This document shows, piece after piece, positions 34,435 to 43,833 of a DNA stretch of 52,582 nt. The notes below the pieces were generated by a model. The model was given only the letters and a program-made list of their open reading frames with translations. It was not told the origin of the DNA and did not search any database. Numbering within the stretch: position 1 is the stretch's first letter; each line of letters begins with the position of its first letter. The stretch spans positions 1 through 52,582 of the forward strand of contig CAZDVP010000003.1 in the NCBI GenBank assembly GCA_964508865.1, read 5' to 3'. Source of the stretch: UBA3263 sp964508865 (lineage in GTDB: Bacteria > Bacteroidota > Bacteroidia > Bacteroidales > Muribaculaceae). The position numbers and the translations under genes are program-made.

Positions 34435-36540
34435 ATGGCGCCCGCACTGATAACCGATCCGACCCTGATTTTCTTTGTCGTGCTGGCCATTATTCTGCTC
34501 GCGCCGCTACTGCTCAACCGCCTGAAAATACCCCACATCATCGGCATGATTGTTGCCGGGGTGGCGGTTGGCCCCTATGGCTTCCACCTGCTCGACGACG
34601 ACGCATCGTTTAAAATTTTCGGCCAGGTCGGACTGCTCTACCTGATGTTTCTGGCGGCCATAGAGATTGACCTCTACCATTTGCAGCGCAATCTGAAGCG
34701 AGGAGCCGTTTTCGGACTGCTAACCTTTTTGGTACCGCTGCTTTTAGGCTATTTCTCAGCCGTTTACTTCTTTAATAGCGACGTTGTCACCGCCCTGCTG
34801 CTGGCGTCGATGTATGCGTCGCACACCCTGATCAGCTATCCGGTCGTTGTGCGCTTCGACATAACCAAAGCCCCGGCCGTGCTCATAGCCATTGTCGGCA
34901 CGATTATTGCCGTTATCGGCGCGCTGCTAACCCTGGCAACGGCTGTCAACGTTCACCAGACCGGCTATTTCTCGCTGCTGCAAATTGGTTTCCTGCTGCT
35001 GAAATTAGCGGTTTTCTGCGGCGGCATAACGTTCGTTTACCGCAAGTTGGTGCGCCGCTTCATGCGGCTCCACACCGACCGCGTAACGCAGTTCGTGTTC
35101 ATTCTGGCGCTGGTCTTTCTGGCTGCGTGGGTAGCCAAGGCCATAGGGCTGGAGGGCGTTTTGGGCGCATTCTTTGCCGGGCTGGTGCTGAACCGCTTCG
35201 TTCCCAACACTTCGCCGCTGATGTCGCGCCTGGAGTTTGTTGGCAACGCTCTGTTCATTCCCTACTTTCTGATTGGAGTCGGAATGATGATCGATGTGCG
35301 CGTCATTGCGTCGGCCGACACCTTACGCCTGGCCGCCATAATGCTCGGAGTGGCGCTCGTTGGCAAATGGGTGCCCGCGTTCCTCACTGCCAAAATCTAC
35401 AAGCTGGGCCGCGATTCGTCGCAGGTTCTGTTCGGCCTGACAACCGCCCACACCGCAGTTGCCCTCGCCGTGGTTTCAACCGGCTACAGCTTCGGGCTGC
35501 TCGACTCCACGATGCTCAACGCAACGGTGTTGATGATTCTGATAACCTGCGCCATAGCCCCCATGGCCACCTCGGGCGCCGCCGGCCGCATACGCATCAA
35601 AATGCTTGAGGACACGCCGGAGCCCGACATTGTGCGCGCCGACAACACCCTGGTGCCGGTCGATAACCCGCTGACCGCGCTGTCGCTCATGGAGGTTGCG
35701 CTGCTCATCCACCCCTCGGAGCGCCCCGAAGGGCAGCTAATGGCCGTTCATGTGCGCACGTCGAACTCCGCGTCGGCCCGCGCAAACAGCGACGCGTCGC
35801 TCAAGCTGGCGCGCGAGGCCTCGGCAACGGTCGACCTGCCCGTAACCACCATTGAGCGCTTCGACTCCAACATTGCCGCCGGGCTGATCAACACCATCAA
35901 CGAGCGCGACGTTAACTGCGTGGTTGTGGGGCTGCATCGCCGCGCCTCGCTGGTCGACACTCTCTATGGCTCCAAAATGGAGCATATTCTTGAATCAACC
36001 AACCGGATGATTCTGATTTGCAGGCTGTTTAACCCGGTCAACACGCTGCGCCGGCTGGTGGTCTACGTGCCGCCAAAAGCCGAGTTCGAAAGCGGCTTCC
36101 GCAGCTGGGTAACCGCCTTGGGGCGCCTGGCCTCGAAGCTCGGCTGCCGGGCAATTTTCCTTTGCCAGCCTGCGGTTTCGCGCCTGATTGCCGGAGTTTT
36201 GAAGCGCGAGCGCATTGATTTGCGCCTGGAGTTCAGAGTTGTGGAGCAGTGGGATGACTTCGTGCCGATGGCCAACCGCATTGCCGACGATGACCTGCTG
36301 GTTGTTGTTTCCTCGCGCCCCGGCGCAATATCCTATTCGGCCGACATAAAGGTTATGGACAACTTCCTGCAAAAATATTTCACCCAGGCCAACCTGATTA
36401 TTCTCTTTCCCGAGCAGACCGGCAAACACGAAGACGCCATGACGTTTATCGACCCCATCGGCTCCGAGCCCATAACCACTCCCGCGCTGCCGCGACGGTT
36501 GGCCGCCCTGTTCCGCCCTAAAACCCGCAAACGCCTATGA
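34435..36540 (+). CDS. Kef-type cation:proton antiporter with C-terminal universal-stress-like domain
   Basis: 701 residues. The first 390 are about 12 hydrophobic spans of the CPA2 type, with the early IPHIIGMIVAGVAVGPYG motif and GLEGVLGAFFAGL. The C-terminal 300 residues are soluble and look like one or two universal-stress-protein-like folds (for example DVNCVVVGLHRRASLVDTL), possibly a nucleotide-sensing regulatory part. It probably exchanges Na+ or K+ for H+ across the inner membrane. It starts 12 bp after tonB and overlaps the GlmU-like gene by 4 bp, so it belongs to the same run of genes. Confidence 0.9.
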   Translation: MAPALITDPTLIFFVVLAIILLAPLLLNRLKIPHIIGMIVAGVAVGPYGFHLLDDDASFKIFGQVGLLYLMFLAAIEIDLYHLQRNLKRGAVFGLLTFLVPLLLGYFSAVYFFNSDVVTALLLASMYASHTLISYPVVVRFDITKAPAVLIAIVGTIIAVIGALLTLATAVNVHQTGYFSLLQIGFLLLKLAVFCGGITFVYRKLVRRFMRLHTDRVTQFVFILALVFLAAWVAKAIGLEGVLGAFFAGLVLNRFVPNTSPLMSRLEFVGNALFIPYFLIGVGMMIDVRVIASADTLRLAAIMLGVALVGKWVPAFLTAKIYKLGRDSSQVLFGLTTAHTAVALAVVSTGYSFGLLDSTMLNATVLMILITCAIAPMATSGAAGRIRIKMLEDTPEPDIVRADNTLVPVDNPLTALSLMEVALLIHPSERPEGQLMAVHVRTSNSASARANSDASLKLAREASATVDLPVTTIERFDSNIAAGLINTINERDVNCVVVGLHRRASLVDTLYGSKMEHILESTNRMILICRLFNPVNTLRRLVVYVPPKAEFESGFRSWVTALGRLASKLGCRAIFLCQPAVSRLIAGVLKRERIDLRLEFRVVEQWDDFVPMANRIADDDLLVVVSSRPGAISYSADIKVMDNFLQKYFTQANLIILFPEQTGKHEDAMTFIDPIGSEPITTPALPRRLAALFRPKTRKRL

Positions 36541-37682
36541 TTTCACTCAATCTCGAAGATATTCAGCCGGTTCGCGTCAATCTGATGCCGCTGACCCTTA
36601 CGCGCCCCGTCGGCGCGCTCCTTGCCGGCATCAACGACACCATTGCCGAGCGCTGGCAGCGCCTATTGCCGGGCGCGCAGGTGGGCTTTTTGACGGAGCC
36701 CTACCTGGCCGCGAAGTTCCCGGCAGTGGAGTCGGACCTTACAGTGGCCGGCCATGTGCTGCCCACCGCCGACCTGGCCCGGGCGGTTGCCGCGCTGCAG
36801 CCGGGCGAGTACCTTTCGGGCGCCGACGGCGAAGTGATTGCCCGGCGCGGCGAGCCGCAGGTTGAGCGCGGTCATTTCGAGCCGGCGGCCTATCGCCGTT
36901 TGCCCGACCTGTTCCTGCAATCCAAAGAGCTGATTACCCGCGACTTCGAACTGATAACCGCAGGCCGCGAGTCGCAGCCGTTGCCGGCTTCGTCGACCCT
37001 TATCGGCCCGGCCGACCGCCTTTTCATCGAGCCGGGCGCGCAGGTCGAAGGAGTGATTATCAACACTCTGGGCGGCCCGGTTTACATCGGCGAGCGCGCC
37101 GACGTGCAGGAGGCGGTTGTTCTGCGCGGTCCGATTTCAATTGGCCGCGACTGCCGCATACGCGCCGGAGCGCGACTGCTGCCCGGGGTTAACCTCGGCC
37201 CGGTCAACCGCGTTGGCGGCGAAGTGGGCAACTCGGTGTTTTTGGGCTATTCCAACAAGCAGCACGACGGCTACCTTGGCGACGCCGTTATCGGCGAGTG
37301 GGTCAACATCGGCGGCGGAACGGTGAGCTCCAACCTTAAGAATAACTATGCGGAAATCCGCTTGTGGAACTACGGTTCGCGCCGCTTTGAGCGCACCGGC
37401 CTGACCTTTTGCGGCCTGATTATGGCCGACCATTCCAAGTGCGCAATCCTGACGGCGTTCAACACCGCAACGGTTGTTGGCGTCGGGTGCAACATTCACG
37501 GCTTCGGCTATCCGCGACCCTTCGTGGCCTCCTTTACCGACGGCGGCCTGCAAACCACCGGACGCACGCCGCTGAAGCTGGTTCTGCAGGTGGCAAAAAT
37601 CGCAATGAGTCATCGCGGCGTTGAAATGACCGCCGCCGATGCCGACATTTTAACCCATTTATACTCCCTCCAAGATGCTTGA
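36537..37682 (+). CDS. GlmU-like bifunctional sugar nucleotidyl/acetyltransferase, Bacteroidetes type
   Basis: 381 residues. The N-terminal region (about 1-150) is a shortened nucleotidyltransferase-like domain with RPVGALLAGI; the C-terminal part (about 155-375) has hexapeptide repeats forming a left-handed beta helix, with GEWVNIGGGTVSSNLKNNY and FCGLIMADHSKC. Such proteins replace classical GlmU in Bacteroidetes and are thought to make UDP-N-acetylglucosamine; I cannot confirm the activity. It overlaps the antiporter gene (ATGA) and ruvA (8 bp). Confidence 0.88.
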   Translation: MISLNLEDIQPVRVNLMPLTLTRPVGALLAGINDTIAERWQRLLPGAQVGFLTEPYLAAKFPAVESDLTVAGHVLPTADLARAVAALQPGEYLSGADGEVIARRGEPQVERGHFEPAAYRRLPDLFLQSKELITRDFELITAGRESQPLPASSTLIGPADRLFIEPGAQVEGVIINTLGGPVYIGERADVQEAVVLRGPISIGRDCRIRAGARLLPGVNLGPVNRVGGEVGNSVFLGYSNKQHDGYLGDAVIGEWVNIGGGTVSSNLKNNYAEIRLWNYGSRRFERTGLTFCGLIMADHSKCAILTAFNTATVVGVGCNIHGFGYPRPFVASFTDGGLQTTGRTPLKLVLQVAKIAMSHRGVEMTAADADILTHLYSLQDA

Positions 37683-38277
37683 CTACATTTCCGGCGCCCT
37701 GGCCCGCGTGGCGCCCACCGAAGCGGTTGTTGAAGCCGGCGGCCTGGGCTATCTCGTCAATATTTCGGTCAACACCTATTCGGCCATTTCCAAGCTGCGC
37801 GAGGTCAAGCTGCTGCTCCACGAAATCTATCGCGAGGACGCCCACGACCTCTATGGCTTCCACACCGCCGAGGAGCGCGCGCAGTTCCGCCTGCTCATCG
37901 GGGTCAGCGGCGTGGGGCCGAACACCGCCCGCATCATCCTTTCGTCGCTCACCCCGGCCCAGCTCCAAATGGCAATCACCGCCGGCGATGCCGATAAGCT
38001 CAAGGCGGTTAAAGGCATAGGCCTGAAAACCGCCCAGCGCATAATAGTTGACCTCAAAGATAAAATCCACGCCGCCGAACTGGCCGCCCTGGCCGGCGAC
38101 GCCGAAGCCGCTGCCATTGCCCCGGGCAATCCCGCCGCCCGCGAGGAAGCGCTGGCCGCCCTGCTGATGCTCGGCTACCAGAAGGCGGCCGCCCAGAAGG
38201 CTCTGGCCAAGGTGTTCACCACCGAGCCGGCGGCCACCGTCGAAGCCGCAATCAAGCGCGCCCTGACTCTCCTCTGA
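37675..38277 (+). CDS. ruvA: Holliday junction branch migration protein RuvA
   Basis: 200 residues, normal length. N-terminal OB fold (1-62, with REDAHDLYGF near 53), a middle domain with two helix-hairpin-helix motifs (GVSGVGPNTA at 76-85, GIGLKTAQRI at 114-123), and the C-terminal RuvB-binding three-helix domain (about 150-200). It binds four-way junctions as a tetramer and loads RuvB. Its start overlaps the GlmU-like gene by 8 bp. No ruvB or ruvC is in the window. Confidence 0.96.
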   Translation: MLDYISGALARVAPTEAVVEAGGLGYLVNISVNTYSAISKLREVKLLLHEIYREDAHDLYGFHTAEERAQFRLLIGVSGVGPNTARIILSSLTPAQLQMAITAGDADKLKAVKGIGLKTAQRIIVDLKDKIHAAELAALAGDAEAAAIAPGNPAAREEALAALLMLGYQKAAAQKALAKVFTTEPAATVEAAIKRALTLL

Positions 38278-38307
38278 TTTATTAACCTCCTTAAATTCTG
38301 ACCAATC

Positions 38308-39528
38308 GTGCTTTTCACTCCCGCAAAAATCGGCCCCGTTGAACTCCGCAACCGAACAATCCGCTCCGCCGCCTTCGAAGGTATGGCCGACGGCAACAGC
38401 CCCACGCAAATGCTTCGCGACTACCACGTTTCGGTTGCACGCGGCGGCGTTGGCATGACCACCCTGGCCTATGCGTCGGTCTGCCCCTCGGGCCTGTCGT
38501 TTAAGTCGCAGCTGCTCATGCGCGCCGAAATAGTGCCCGACCTGCGGGCAATTACCGATGATATTCACTCCGCCGGCGCCAAGGCCTCCGTGCAGCTCGG
38601 CCATTGCGGCAACATGAGCCACCGCAAAACCGCCGGCCAGATTCCCTTAGGTGCGTCGACCGGCTTCAACCTCTATTCGCCCACTCTGGTGCGCGGAATG
38701 CGCAAGGACGAGCTCGCTCCCATGGCCCGGAATTTCGGCAACGCCGTTCGCCTGGCCATTGATTCGGGCTTTGACTGCGTTGAAATCCACGCCGGCCACG
38801 GCTATTTGATTTCGCAGTTCCTTTCGCCCTACACCAACCACCGTCGCGACGAATTCGGCGGCTCGCTGGATAACCGCATGAAGTTCATGCGCATGTGTAT
38901 GGAAGAGGTGATGAAGGCGGCCAACGGCCAGGTTGGCGTGCTGGTCAAGACCAACATGCGCGACGGCTTCCGCGGCGGCCTGGAAATCGACGACTGCATC
39001 ACCGTTGCCCGCGAGTTGGAGCAGTTAGGCGCCGACGCGCTGGTGCTGTCGGGCGGCTTCGTTAGCCGCGCGCCGATGTATGTTATGCGCGGCCCGATGC
39101 CGATAAAGTCCATGACCTACTATATGCACCCGTGGTGGCTGAAATGGGGCGTTAAAATGTTCGGCAAGATGATGATTCCGACCGTTCCCTACTCCGAAAC
39201 CTACTTTCTCGACGATGCCCGCCGGTTCCGCCGCGAGCTGAAGTTGCCGCTGGTCTACGTTGGCGGCTGCTCCACGCGCGAGGGCATTGACCGCGTTCTG
39301 GGCGAGGGCTTCGAGTTCGTTCAGATGGGACGCGCGCTGTTGCGTCAGCCCGACTTCGTCAACCGCCTGGCCGCCGGCGAAAAGGCTGCCGGGTGCGACC
39401 ACGTCAACTACTGCATAGCCCGCATGTATTCGCGCGAAATGGCGTGCCACCACTGCTGCGGCGACCTGCCCAAATCGCTTGAGCGCGAACTCGACAAACT
39501 GAAACTCAAAGCCGCCAAGCAGTCGTGA
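38308..39528 (+). CDS. NADH:flavin oxidoreductase (Old Yellow Enzyme family)
   Basis: 406 residues with a GTG start at 38308; no closer ATG fits because the family motif LFTPAKIGPVELRNR begins at once. TIM-barrel FMN oxidoreductase: GHCGNMSHR-like and HAGHGYLISQFLSP motifs, DEFGGSLDNR, and YVGGCSTREGIDRVL for phosphate binding. A Cys-rich end (near CDHVNYCIARMYSREMACHHCC) hints at a metal site or iron-sulfur cluster as in the larger 2,4-dienoyl-CoA reductases, but the second flavin domain is lacking. The substrate is unknown. Its stop overlaps the next gene's GTG. Confidence 0.9.
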   Translation: MLFTPAKIGPVELRNRTIRSAAFEGMADGNSPTQMLRDYHVSVARGGVGMTTLAYASVCPSGLSFKSQLLMRAEIVPDLRAITDDIHSAGAKASVQLGHCGNMSHRKTAGQIPLGASTGFNLYSPTLVRGMRKDELAPMARNFGNAVRLAIDSGFDCVEIHAGHGYLISQFLSPYTNHRRDEFGGSLDNRMKFMRMCMEEVMKAANGQVGVLVKTNMRDGFRGGLEIDDCITVARELEQLGADALVLSGGFVSRAPMYVMRGPMPIKSMTYYMHPWWLKWGVKMFGKMMIPTVPYSETYFLDDARRFRRELKLPLVYVGGCSTREGIDRVLGEGFEFVQMGRALLRQPDFVNRLAAGEKAAGCDHVNYCIARMYSREMACHHCCGDLPKSLERELDKLKLKAAKQS

Positions 39529-40265
39529 ACGTTGCTCTCGTAACCGGCGGCGCCTCCGGCATAGGCGCCGAATTCGTCGGCCAGCTGCGCGCGGCCGGCT
39601 GGAAGGTCTATTCGGTCGACCGCACCCCGCAACCGGCCGATCCGCTGGCCATTACGCTCGACCTGACCGATGCCGACGCCACCGAGCGCCTGTTTGAGCA
39701 GCTGCCCGAACTGCCCGACCTCTGGATCAACAACGCCGGCATTTTCGACTTCTGCGCGGTGACCGACCTGTCGCCCCGGCGCATCGACCTCTATATGGAC
39801 CTGCACATGCGCTCGCTGACCCACCTCTGCCGCGAGGCCGCGCGGCGAATGGTCGAGCGCGGCTCGGGAAGGATTCTCAACATGTCGTCGATGAGCTGCT
39901 GGATGCCGATGCCGGGCATTGCGCTCTATTCGGCAACGAAAGCCTATATCCGCGTGTTCTCGCGCGCGCTGCGCCTGGAGCTGCGCAACACCGGGGTGAG
40001 CGTCACCGTTGCGTGCCCCGGCGGCATCGACACCACCCTGTTCGGCCTGCCCATGAACCTGCGCAAGCTGGCCCTGCGCCTGGGCGCAACGCAGTCGCCC
40101 CAAACTTTCGTAAGGCGCGTTTTGCGGCGCACCCTGCGCGGACGCAAGCAGTATATCAACGGCCCGCTTAACCGCCTGGCAATAGTGTTGATAGGCATTC
40201 TGCCCGAACGGCTGCGCTATCAGGTCAAGCCGCTGCTGCTCGACAAAATCAACAAGAACCGCTGA
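39525..40265 (+). CDS. short-chain dehydrogenase/reductase
   Basis: 246 residues with a GTG start overlapping the previous stop (GTGA). Cofactor loop GGASGIGAEF (8-17), NNAG near 71, and the active-site series ending YSATKAY near 137, all typical of classical SDRs. C-terminal basic hydrophobic residues (RLAIVLIGILPERLRYQ) could associate with the membrane. The substrate is unknown; coupling to the upstream flavin oxidoreductase suggests a joint pathway, perhaps lipid or steroid-like reduction, which is inference. Confidence 0.9.
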   Translation: MNVALVTGGASGIGAEFVGQLRAAGWKVYSVDRTPQPADPLAITLDLTDADATERLFEQLPELPDLWINNAGIFDFCAVTDLSPRRIDLYMDLHMRSLTHLCREAARRMVERGSGRILNMSSMSCWMPMPGIALYSATKAYIRVFSRALRLELRNTGVSVTVACPGGIDTTLFGLPMNLRKLALRLGATQSPQTFVRRVLRRTLRGRKQYINGPLNRLAIVLIGILPERLRYQVKPLLLDKINKNR

Positions 40266-40271
40266 GACTTC

Positions 40272-41966
40272 ATGAAAAAACTCTTTCCGCTCCTGATTGC
40301 CCTGCTGACTCTGCTGCCGCAGGCTGCCGTGGCCGACATTCTGCGCCCCGATTCGGTCACGATCAAGGGCCGCATTGTCGGCTACGAACCCGACTCCATT
40401 GTCAACGCGCTGACAATCGGAACCGAAGATATTCTTTTCAGCAATAGCGGCAAGCGCGTCATTCCGATTAACGCCGACGGCACTTTCAGCCGCACTTTCC
40501 GGCTGACCAACGCGCAGACCGTGTCGGCCAAAATTTATCCGAACAGTCTGTTTTTCCCCTATCTCGAGCCGGGCGAAACGCTTGAAATCGAAATCGACAA
40601 CAACGCGCTGCCGCGCAATGCGTTCCCCTTCCGCAACATTGAAAAAGAGATTCGCTACGGCGGCTCGCTCGGCCAGCTGAACATTGAGCTGGCCGGCGCG
40701 CCAGATTTCGACCAGATTATTGCGCTGGACGCCGACGTTGACGAGCGCGTGTCGCCCCAGCAGTTCAAAGACAGCGTTATCCGCAACTTCGACCGCCAGA
40801 ATCTCGCGATTGAGCGCTACGTTGCAACCCTTCCGGCCAACAGCAAGGCTCCGGCGATTTTGCGCGGCTACGCGCTGGCCGACGCCGTTGGCTCGCTGCT
40901 GCAATATTCGCTGTTCAACCACACCCACAAGGCTTTGCCGCTGGAATATTATCGCGACTTCATAGGCGCGCTGCTCCATTGCGACTCAACGATTCTGGTC
41001 GACCAAAACGCTCATTCGCTGCTGTCTGACCTGGCCAATTCGCCGCTGCTTCCGAGCAACCGCTTCGACGTGAGCCTGGCCGAGCTGCAGCAGGCCATCG
41101 ACCTCATTCAGAGCAACGGCGGGAAGTTCACGCCCGAGGAACTGAAGCAAATCTACCTGAGCATCGACACGATTGGCGGCGAGCAGGTTCAGCATATTTC
41201 AAGGCTCGAGGCACCGTTCTTTATCGACGCTCTGACCAAGGCCGCAAAGCGCGCCGGAGTCTACGATGAGTACCTTCAACGGCGCGGGCCGTCGCTCGAC
41301 TTCGAACACCGCATGCTGGCGGAAGTCCACGACTCGCTGATAACCCGCAACCCGGCATTTCTGCGCGAATTCTTCGGGCTGGAGAAACTGCCGGTCATAT
41401 GGGAATATTCAGTCGCCGCCAACCGCTTCGAGGAAATCATGGGCGGCGACACGCTCCGCCTCGACTCCTTCGGCATCACCGACCCCACCCTGCGCGCCCG
41501 ACTCGAAGCCGACCATGCCGCCCTGATGAGCAACTCCCCGGTGGCCGAAAACGATTCGCCCGCCATGGCCTACTTCCGGCAGCTCGTCGAGCCATTCCGC
41601 GGCAAATATCTCTACATCGACTTCTGGGAAATGTATTGCCCGCCCTGCCGCGCCGAAATCCAGACCTCGGTCGACTTCCGCGAGCAATATAAGGACTCGC
41701 CCGACTTCGCCCTTATGTTCATCTGCTCCGAAAACGGCACCCCGCCCGACGGCTTCGAAAAATACACGCGCGACTATCTGACCGCCAACACTTCGCTGCG
41801 CCTGTCGCGCGTGCAGATCGACCTGCTCGCCGAGCTGCTCAACTTCGACTCAGTGCCCTTTGGCGTTATCGTCGACCCCGCGGGTAACATTCTCCGGACC
41901 AACAGCGCCCTGTTTGAATTTAAACTTTTTCTCCAAAGACACTCCCTGCTCGAGCAGCCCCACTGA
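40272..41966 (+). CDS. TlpA-like thioredoxin-fold periplasmic protein
   Basis: 564 residues. Signal peptide (MKKLFPLLIALLTLLPQAAVA), an N-terminal beta domain (about 25-115) of the DUF4369-like type seen before TlpA domains in Bacteroidetes, a helical middle (about 140-430), and a C-terminal thioredoxin domain (about 440-564) with W-E-M-Y-C456-P-P-C459 and the cis-Pro in SVPFG (529). It probably acts as a periplasmic thiol-disulfide oxidoreductase. It is the intact paralogue of the decayed gene at 26527-27860. It starts 6 bp after the SDR gene. Confidence 0.88.
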   Translation: MKKLFPLLIALLTLLPQAAVADILRPDSVTIKGRIVGYEPDSIVNALTIGTEDILFSNSGKRVIPINADGTFSRTFRLTNAQTVSAKIYPNSLFFPYLEPGETLEIEIDNNALPRNAFPFRNIEKEIRYGGSLGQLNIELAGAPDFDQIIALDADVDERVSPQQFKDSVIRNFDRQNLAIERYVATLPANSKAPAILRGYALADAVGSLLQYSLFNHTHKALPLEYYRDFIGALLHCDSTILVDQNAHSLLSDLANSPLLPSNRFDVSLAELQQAIDLIQSNGGKFTPEELKQIYLSIDTIGGEQVQHISRLEAPFFIDALTKAAKRAGVYDEYLQRRGPSLDFEHRMLAEVHDSLITRNPAFLREFFGLEKLPVIWEYSVAANRFEEIMGGDTLRLDSFGITDPTLRARLEADHAALMSNSPVAENDSPAMAYFRQLVEPFRGKYLYIDFWEMYCPPCRAEIQTSVDFREQYKDSPDFALMFICSENGTPPDGFEKYTRDYLTANTSLRLSRVQIDLLAELLNFDSVPFGVIVDPAGNILRTNSALFEFKLFLQRHSLLEQPH

Positions 41967-42018
41967 CCGAAAGGCGAAAAAAGTTGGAGCGATATTTTAT
42001 TGTGTGAGAAATTTTTCG

Positions 42019-42026
42019 TACCTTTG
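42019..42026 (+). promoter_or_regulatory. -7 box of the bL31B / trmN6 / CPBP unit
   Basis: TACCTTTG fits TAnnTTTG; TTTT at 41995-41998 is at the -33 distance (20 bp). The leader to the bL31 ATG is about 75 bases. Confidence 0.6.
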
Positions 42027-42106
42027 CCGCGCCATTACGAAGCGAAGGGAACTTACCAGCCCGTCAATTCAACCAACCAACAACGCATAATTAACTGACC
42101 ATCAAT

Positions 42107-42364
42107 ATGAAGAAAGACCTCCATCCCGCTAACTACCGCGAAGTAGCTTTCAAGGACATGTCGAACGAAGAAGTGTTCATCACCCGTTCCACCGTTGCCG
42201 CTAAGGAAACCATCACCATCGACGGCGTTGAATACCCCCTGGTAAAACTCGAAATCACCTCGAGCTCCCACCCCTTCTTCACCGGCAAGCAGAAGCTGGT
42301 TGACACCGCAGGCCGCGTTGATAAGTTCATGAGCCGCTACGGCAACCGCACCAAAAAGAACTAA
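42107..42364 (+). CDS. rpmE2: 50S ribosomal protein bL31, type B
   Basis: 85 residues, the length of type B bL31. It begins KKDLHPANYREVAFKDMSN and has SSHPFFTGKQKLVDTAGRV near the end. It lacks the zinc-binding cysteines of type A, so it is the C-minus form. It is a component of the large ribosomal subunit. The 75-base leader might hold a regulatory structure, but none is obvious to me. A hairpin follows the stop. Confidence 0.97.
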   Translation: MKKDLHPANYREVAFKDMSNEEVFITRSTVAAKETITIDGVEYPLVKLEITSSSHPFFTGKQKLVDTAGRVDKFMSRYGNRTKKN

Positions 42365-42395
42365 TCTTTTCCGCAACGTCAAAAAAACGCTTTTG

Positions 42396-42433
42396 AGGCG
42401 AGACGCAGTCGTTTGACCGGCCGCATCTCGCCT
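42396..42433 (+). terminator. hairpin after bL31B, possible attenuator or weak terminator
   Basis: AGGCGAGA-C-GC pairs with GC-A-TCTCGCCT (one mismatch). It is followed only by TAATCATTT, not a strong T run, so partial read-through into trmN6, 15 bp further on, is likely. Confidence 0.45.
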
Positions 42434-42447
42434 TAATCATTTCCCCT

Positions 42448-43119
42448 ATGGAGCCCTTTCGATTCAAGCAGTTTGCCGTTTGCCACGAAGCCTCGCCCAT
42501 GCGCGTCGGAACCGACGGCGTTCTGCTCGGCGTGCTCGCCCCCGCCGCCGGGCGGGTGCTCGACGTTGGCTGCGGCTGCGGCCTGATCGGGCTGATGCTG
42601 GCGCAGCGCGGCGCCGAGCGGGTAACGATGATCGACGTTGACTCCCCCGCCGCCGCCGAAGCCATGGCCAACGCTCAGGCCTGCCCCTGGGCCGACCGCA
42701 TCAGCGTTGCCCGGGCCGACTTCCTTGCTTTCGAAACCGCCGAGCGCTTCGACTCCATAGTTTCCAATCCGCCATTTTTCGGCGCCGGCCTCGCCGCCCC
42801 CGACCAACGCCGCGCCGCAGCGCGCCTCGACTCCGCCCTGCCCCCCGAAGGCTTCATGCGCCGCGCCGCCGCCCTGCTCGCCCCCGGCGGCTCGGTCAGC
42901 GTCATAGTGCCCGCCGACCGCTGTGCGGCCTGGCTCGCCGCGGCCGCCTTTGCCGGCCTGCATCCCGCCCGGATTATCGAAATCAAAACCAAAGCCACGG
43001 CGCAGCCCAAGCGCATGGTGCTCACTGTCAGCGCCGACTTGGCAGCCGCTCCCGAGCGGAGCCTGCTGCTGCTCAACTCCCCCGAATTCAAACTGCTAAC
43101 CCAACCGTTCTACCTATGA
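42448..43119 (+). CDS. trmN6: tRNA1(Val) (adenine(37)-N6)-methyltransferase
   Basis: 223 residues. The N-terminal block FRFKQFAVCHEASPMRVGTD is typical of this family; the SAM glycine loop LDVGCGCGLIG is near 39-49, the acidic MIDVD near 61, and the NPPFF catalytic motif for N6-adenine methylation near 109. It methylates A37 of tRNA-Val. Complete, in contrast to its decayed paralogue at 29560-30143. It overlaps the next gene by 4 bp (ATGA). Confidence 0.85.
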   Translation: MEPFRFKQFAVCHEASPMRVGTDGVLLGVLAPAAGRVLDVGCGCGLIGLMLAQRGAERVTMIDVDSPAAAEAMANAQACPWADRISVARADFLAFETAERFDSIVSNPPFFGAGLAAPDQRRAAARLDSALPPEGFMRRAAALLAPGGSVSVIVPADRCAAWLAAAAFAGLHPARIIEIKTKATAQPKRMVLTVSADLAAAPERSLLLLNSPEFKLLTQPFYL

Positions 43120-43817
43120 AACTCTCGCTCAGCTTCAGCCAGCGCCTGTTGCTGCTGTTCAGCCTGTTCATTCTCGGTGTGATGCTCACCGGCGGCATCG
43201 GCTACCTGCTCGGCCGCCTTTCGTCGAACACCCTGGCCATAGGGCGCATAACCATCGTTGCGCAAGACCTCTTTGCCTTCACCCTCCCGGCAATCATAAC
43301 GGCCCTGCTGCTCACCCGCCTGCCCGCCGACTTCCTGCGCCTGCGCAGCCTGCCCAGCGGTCGCCAGCTGCTGCTCTACCTGGGCGCGACGCTGGTTCTG
43401 CAGCCCATTGTTGAGGGCATCAACAAACTCTGCGAAATGCTTCCGTGGCCTCAGTCGGTTCTCGACATCGAGCAAGCCGCCCAAAACGAAATCCTCGGAA
43501 TTATCGGCACCGTTTCGCCGCTCAACGTGATTATCAGCCTGCTGATCATTGCCCTGCTTACCGGCCTGGCCGAAGAACTCTTTTTTCGCGGCGCCCTGCA
43601 GGGCATCATGCAGTCGCGCCCCATGTCGGCCCACCTGGCCATCTGGCTCACCGCGCTGATTTTCGCCCTGATGCACGGCCAGTTGGTCGGTTTGCTTCCG
43701 CGCACCCTGCTCGGCGCCTTTTTCGGCTACGCCACAGTGCGCACCGGCTCCCTCTGGACCGCCGTTGCCTGCCATACCCTCAACAACGCCCTCGCCCTCA
43801 CCTTCATCCTAATTTAA
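43116..43817 (+). CDS. CPBP family intramembrane glutamic protease
   Basis: 233 residues, mostly membrane spans. The three CPBP motifs are present: AEELFFRGAL (EExxxR) near 151, ALMHGQLVG near 187, and HTLNN near 222. Members cleave or modify membrane-bound substrates; the bacterial role is mostly unknown, bacteriocin immunity being one suggestion. It is translationally coupled to trmN6 (ATGA). An 81-bp gap with a promoter separates it from the caspase-associated genes. Confidence 0.9.
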   Translation: MKLSLSFSQRLLLLFSLFILGVMLTGGIGYLLGRLSSNTLAIGRITIVAQDLFAFTLPAIITALLLTRLPADFLRLRSLPSGRQLLLYLGATLVLQPIVEGINKLCEMLPWPQSVLDIEQAAQNEILGIIGTVSPLNVIISLLIIALLTGLAEELFFRGALQGIMQSRPMSAHLAIWLTALIFALMHGQLVGLLPRTLLGAFFGYATVRTGSLWTAVACHTLNNALALTFILI

Positions 43818-43833
43818 CAAGATTTAACTCATC

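Noticed and set aside
39408..40979. 523-codon minus-strand frame across the OYE end, SDR and TlpA-like genes
   Set aside because: It covers three recognised genes on the other strand and has no recognisable domain.
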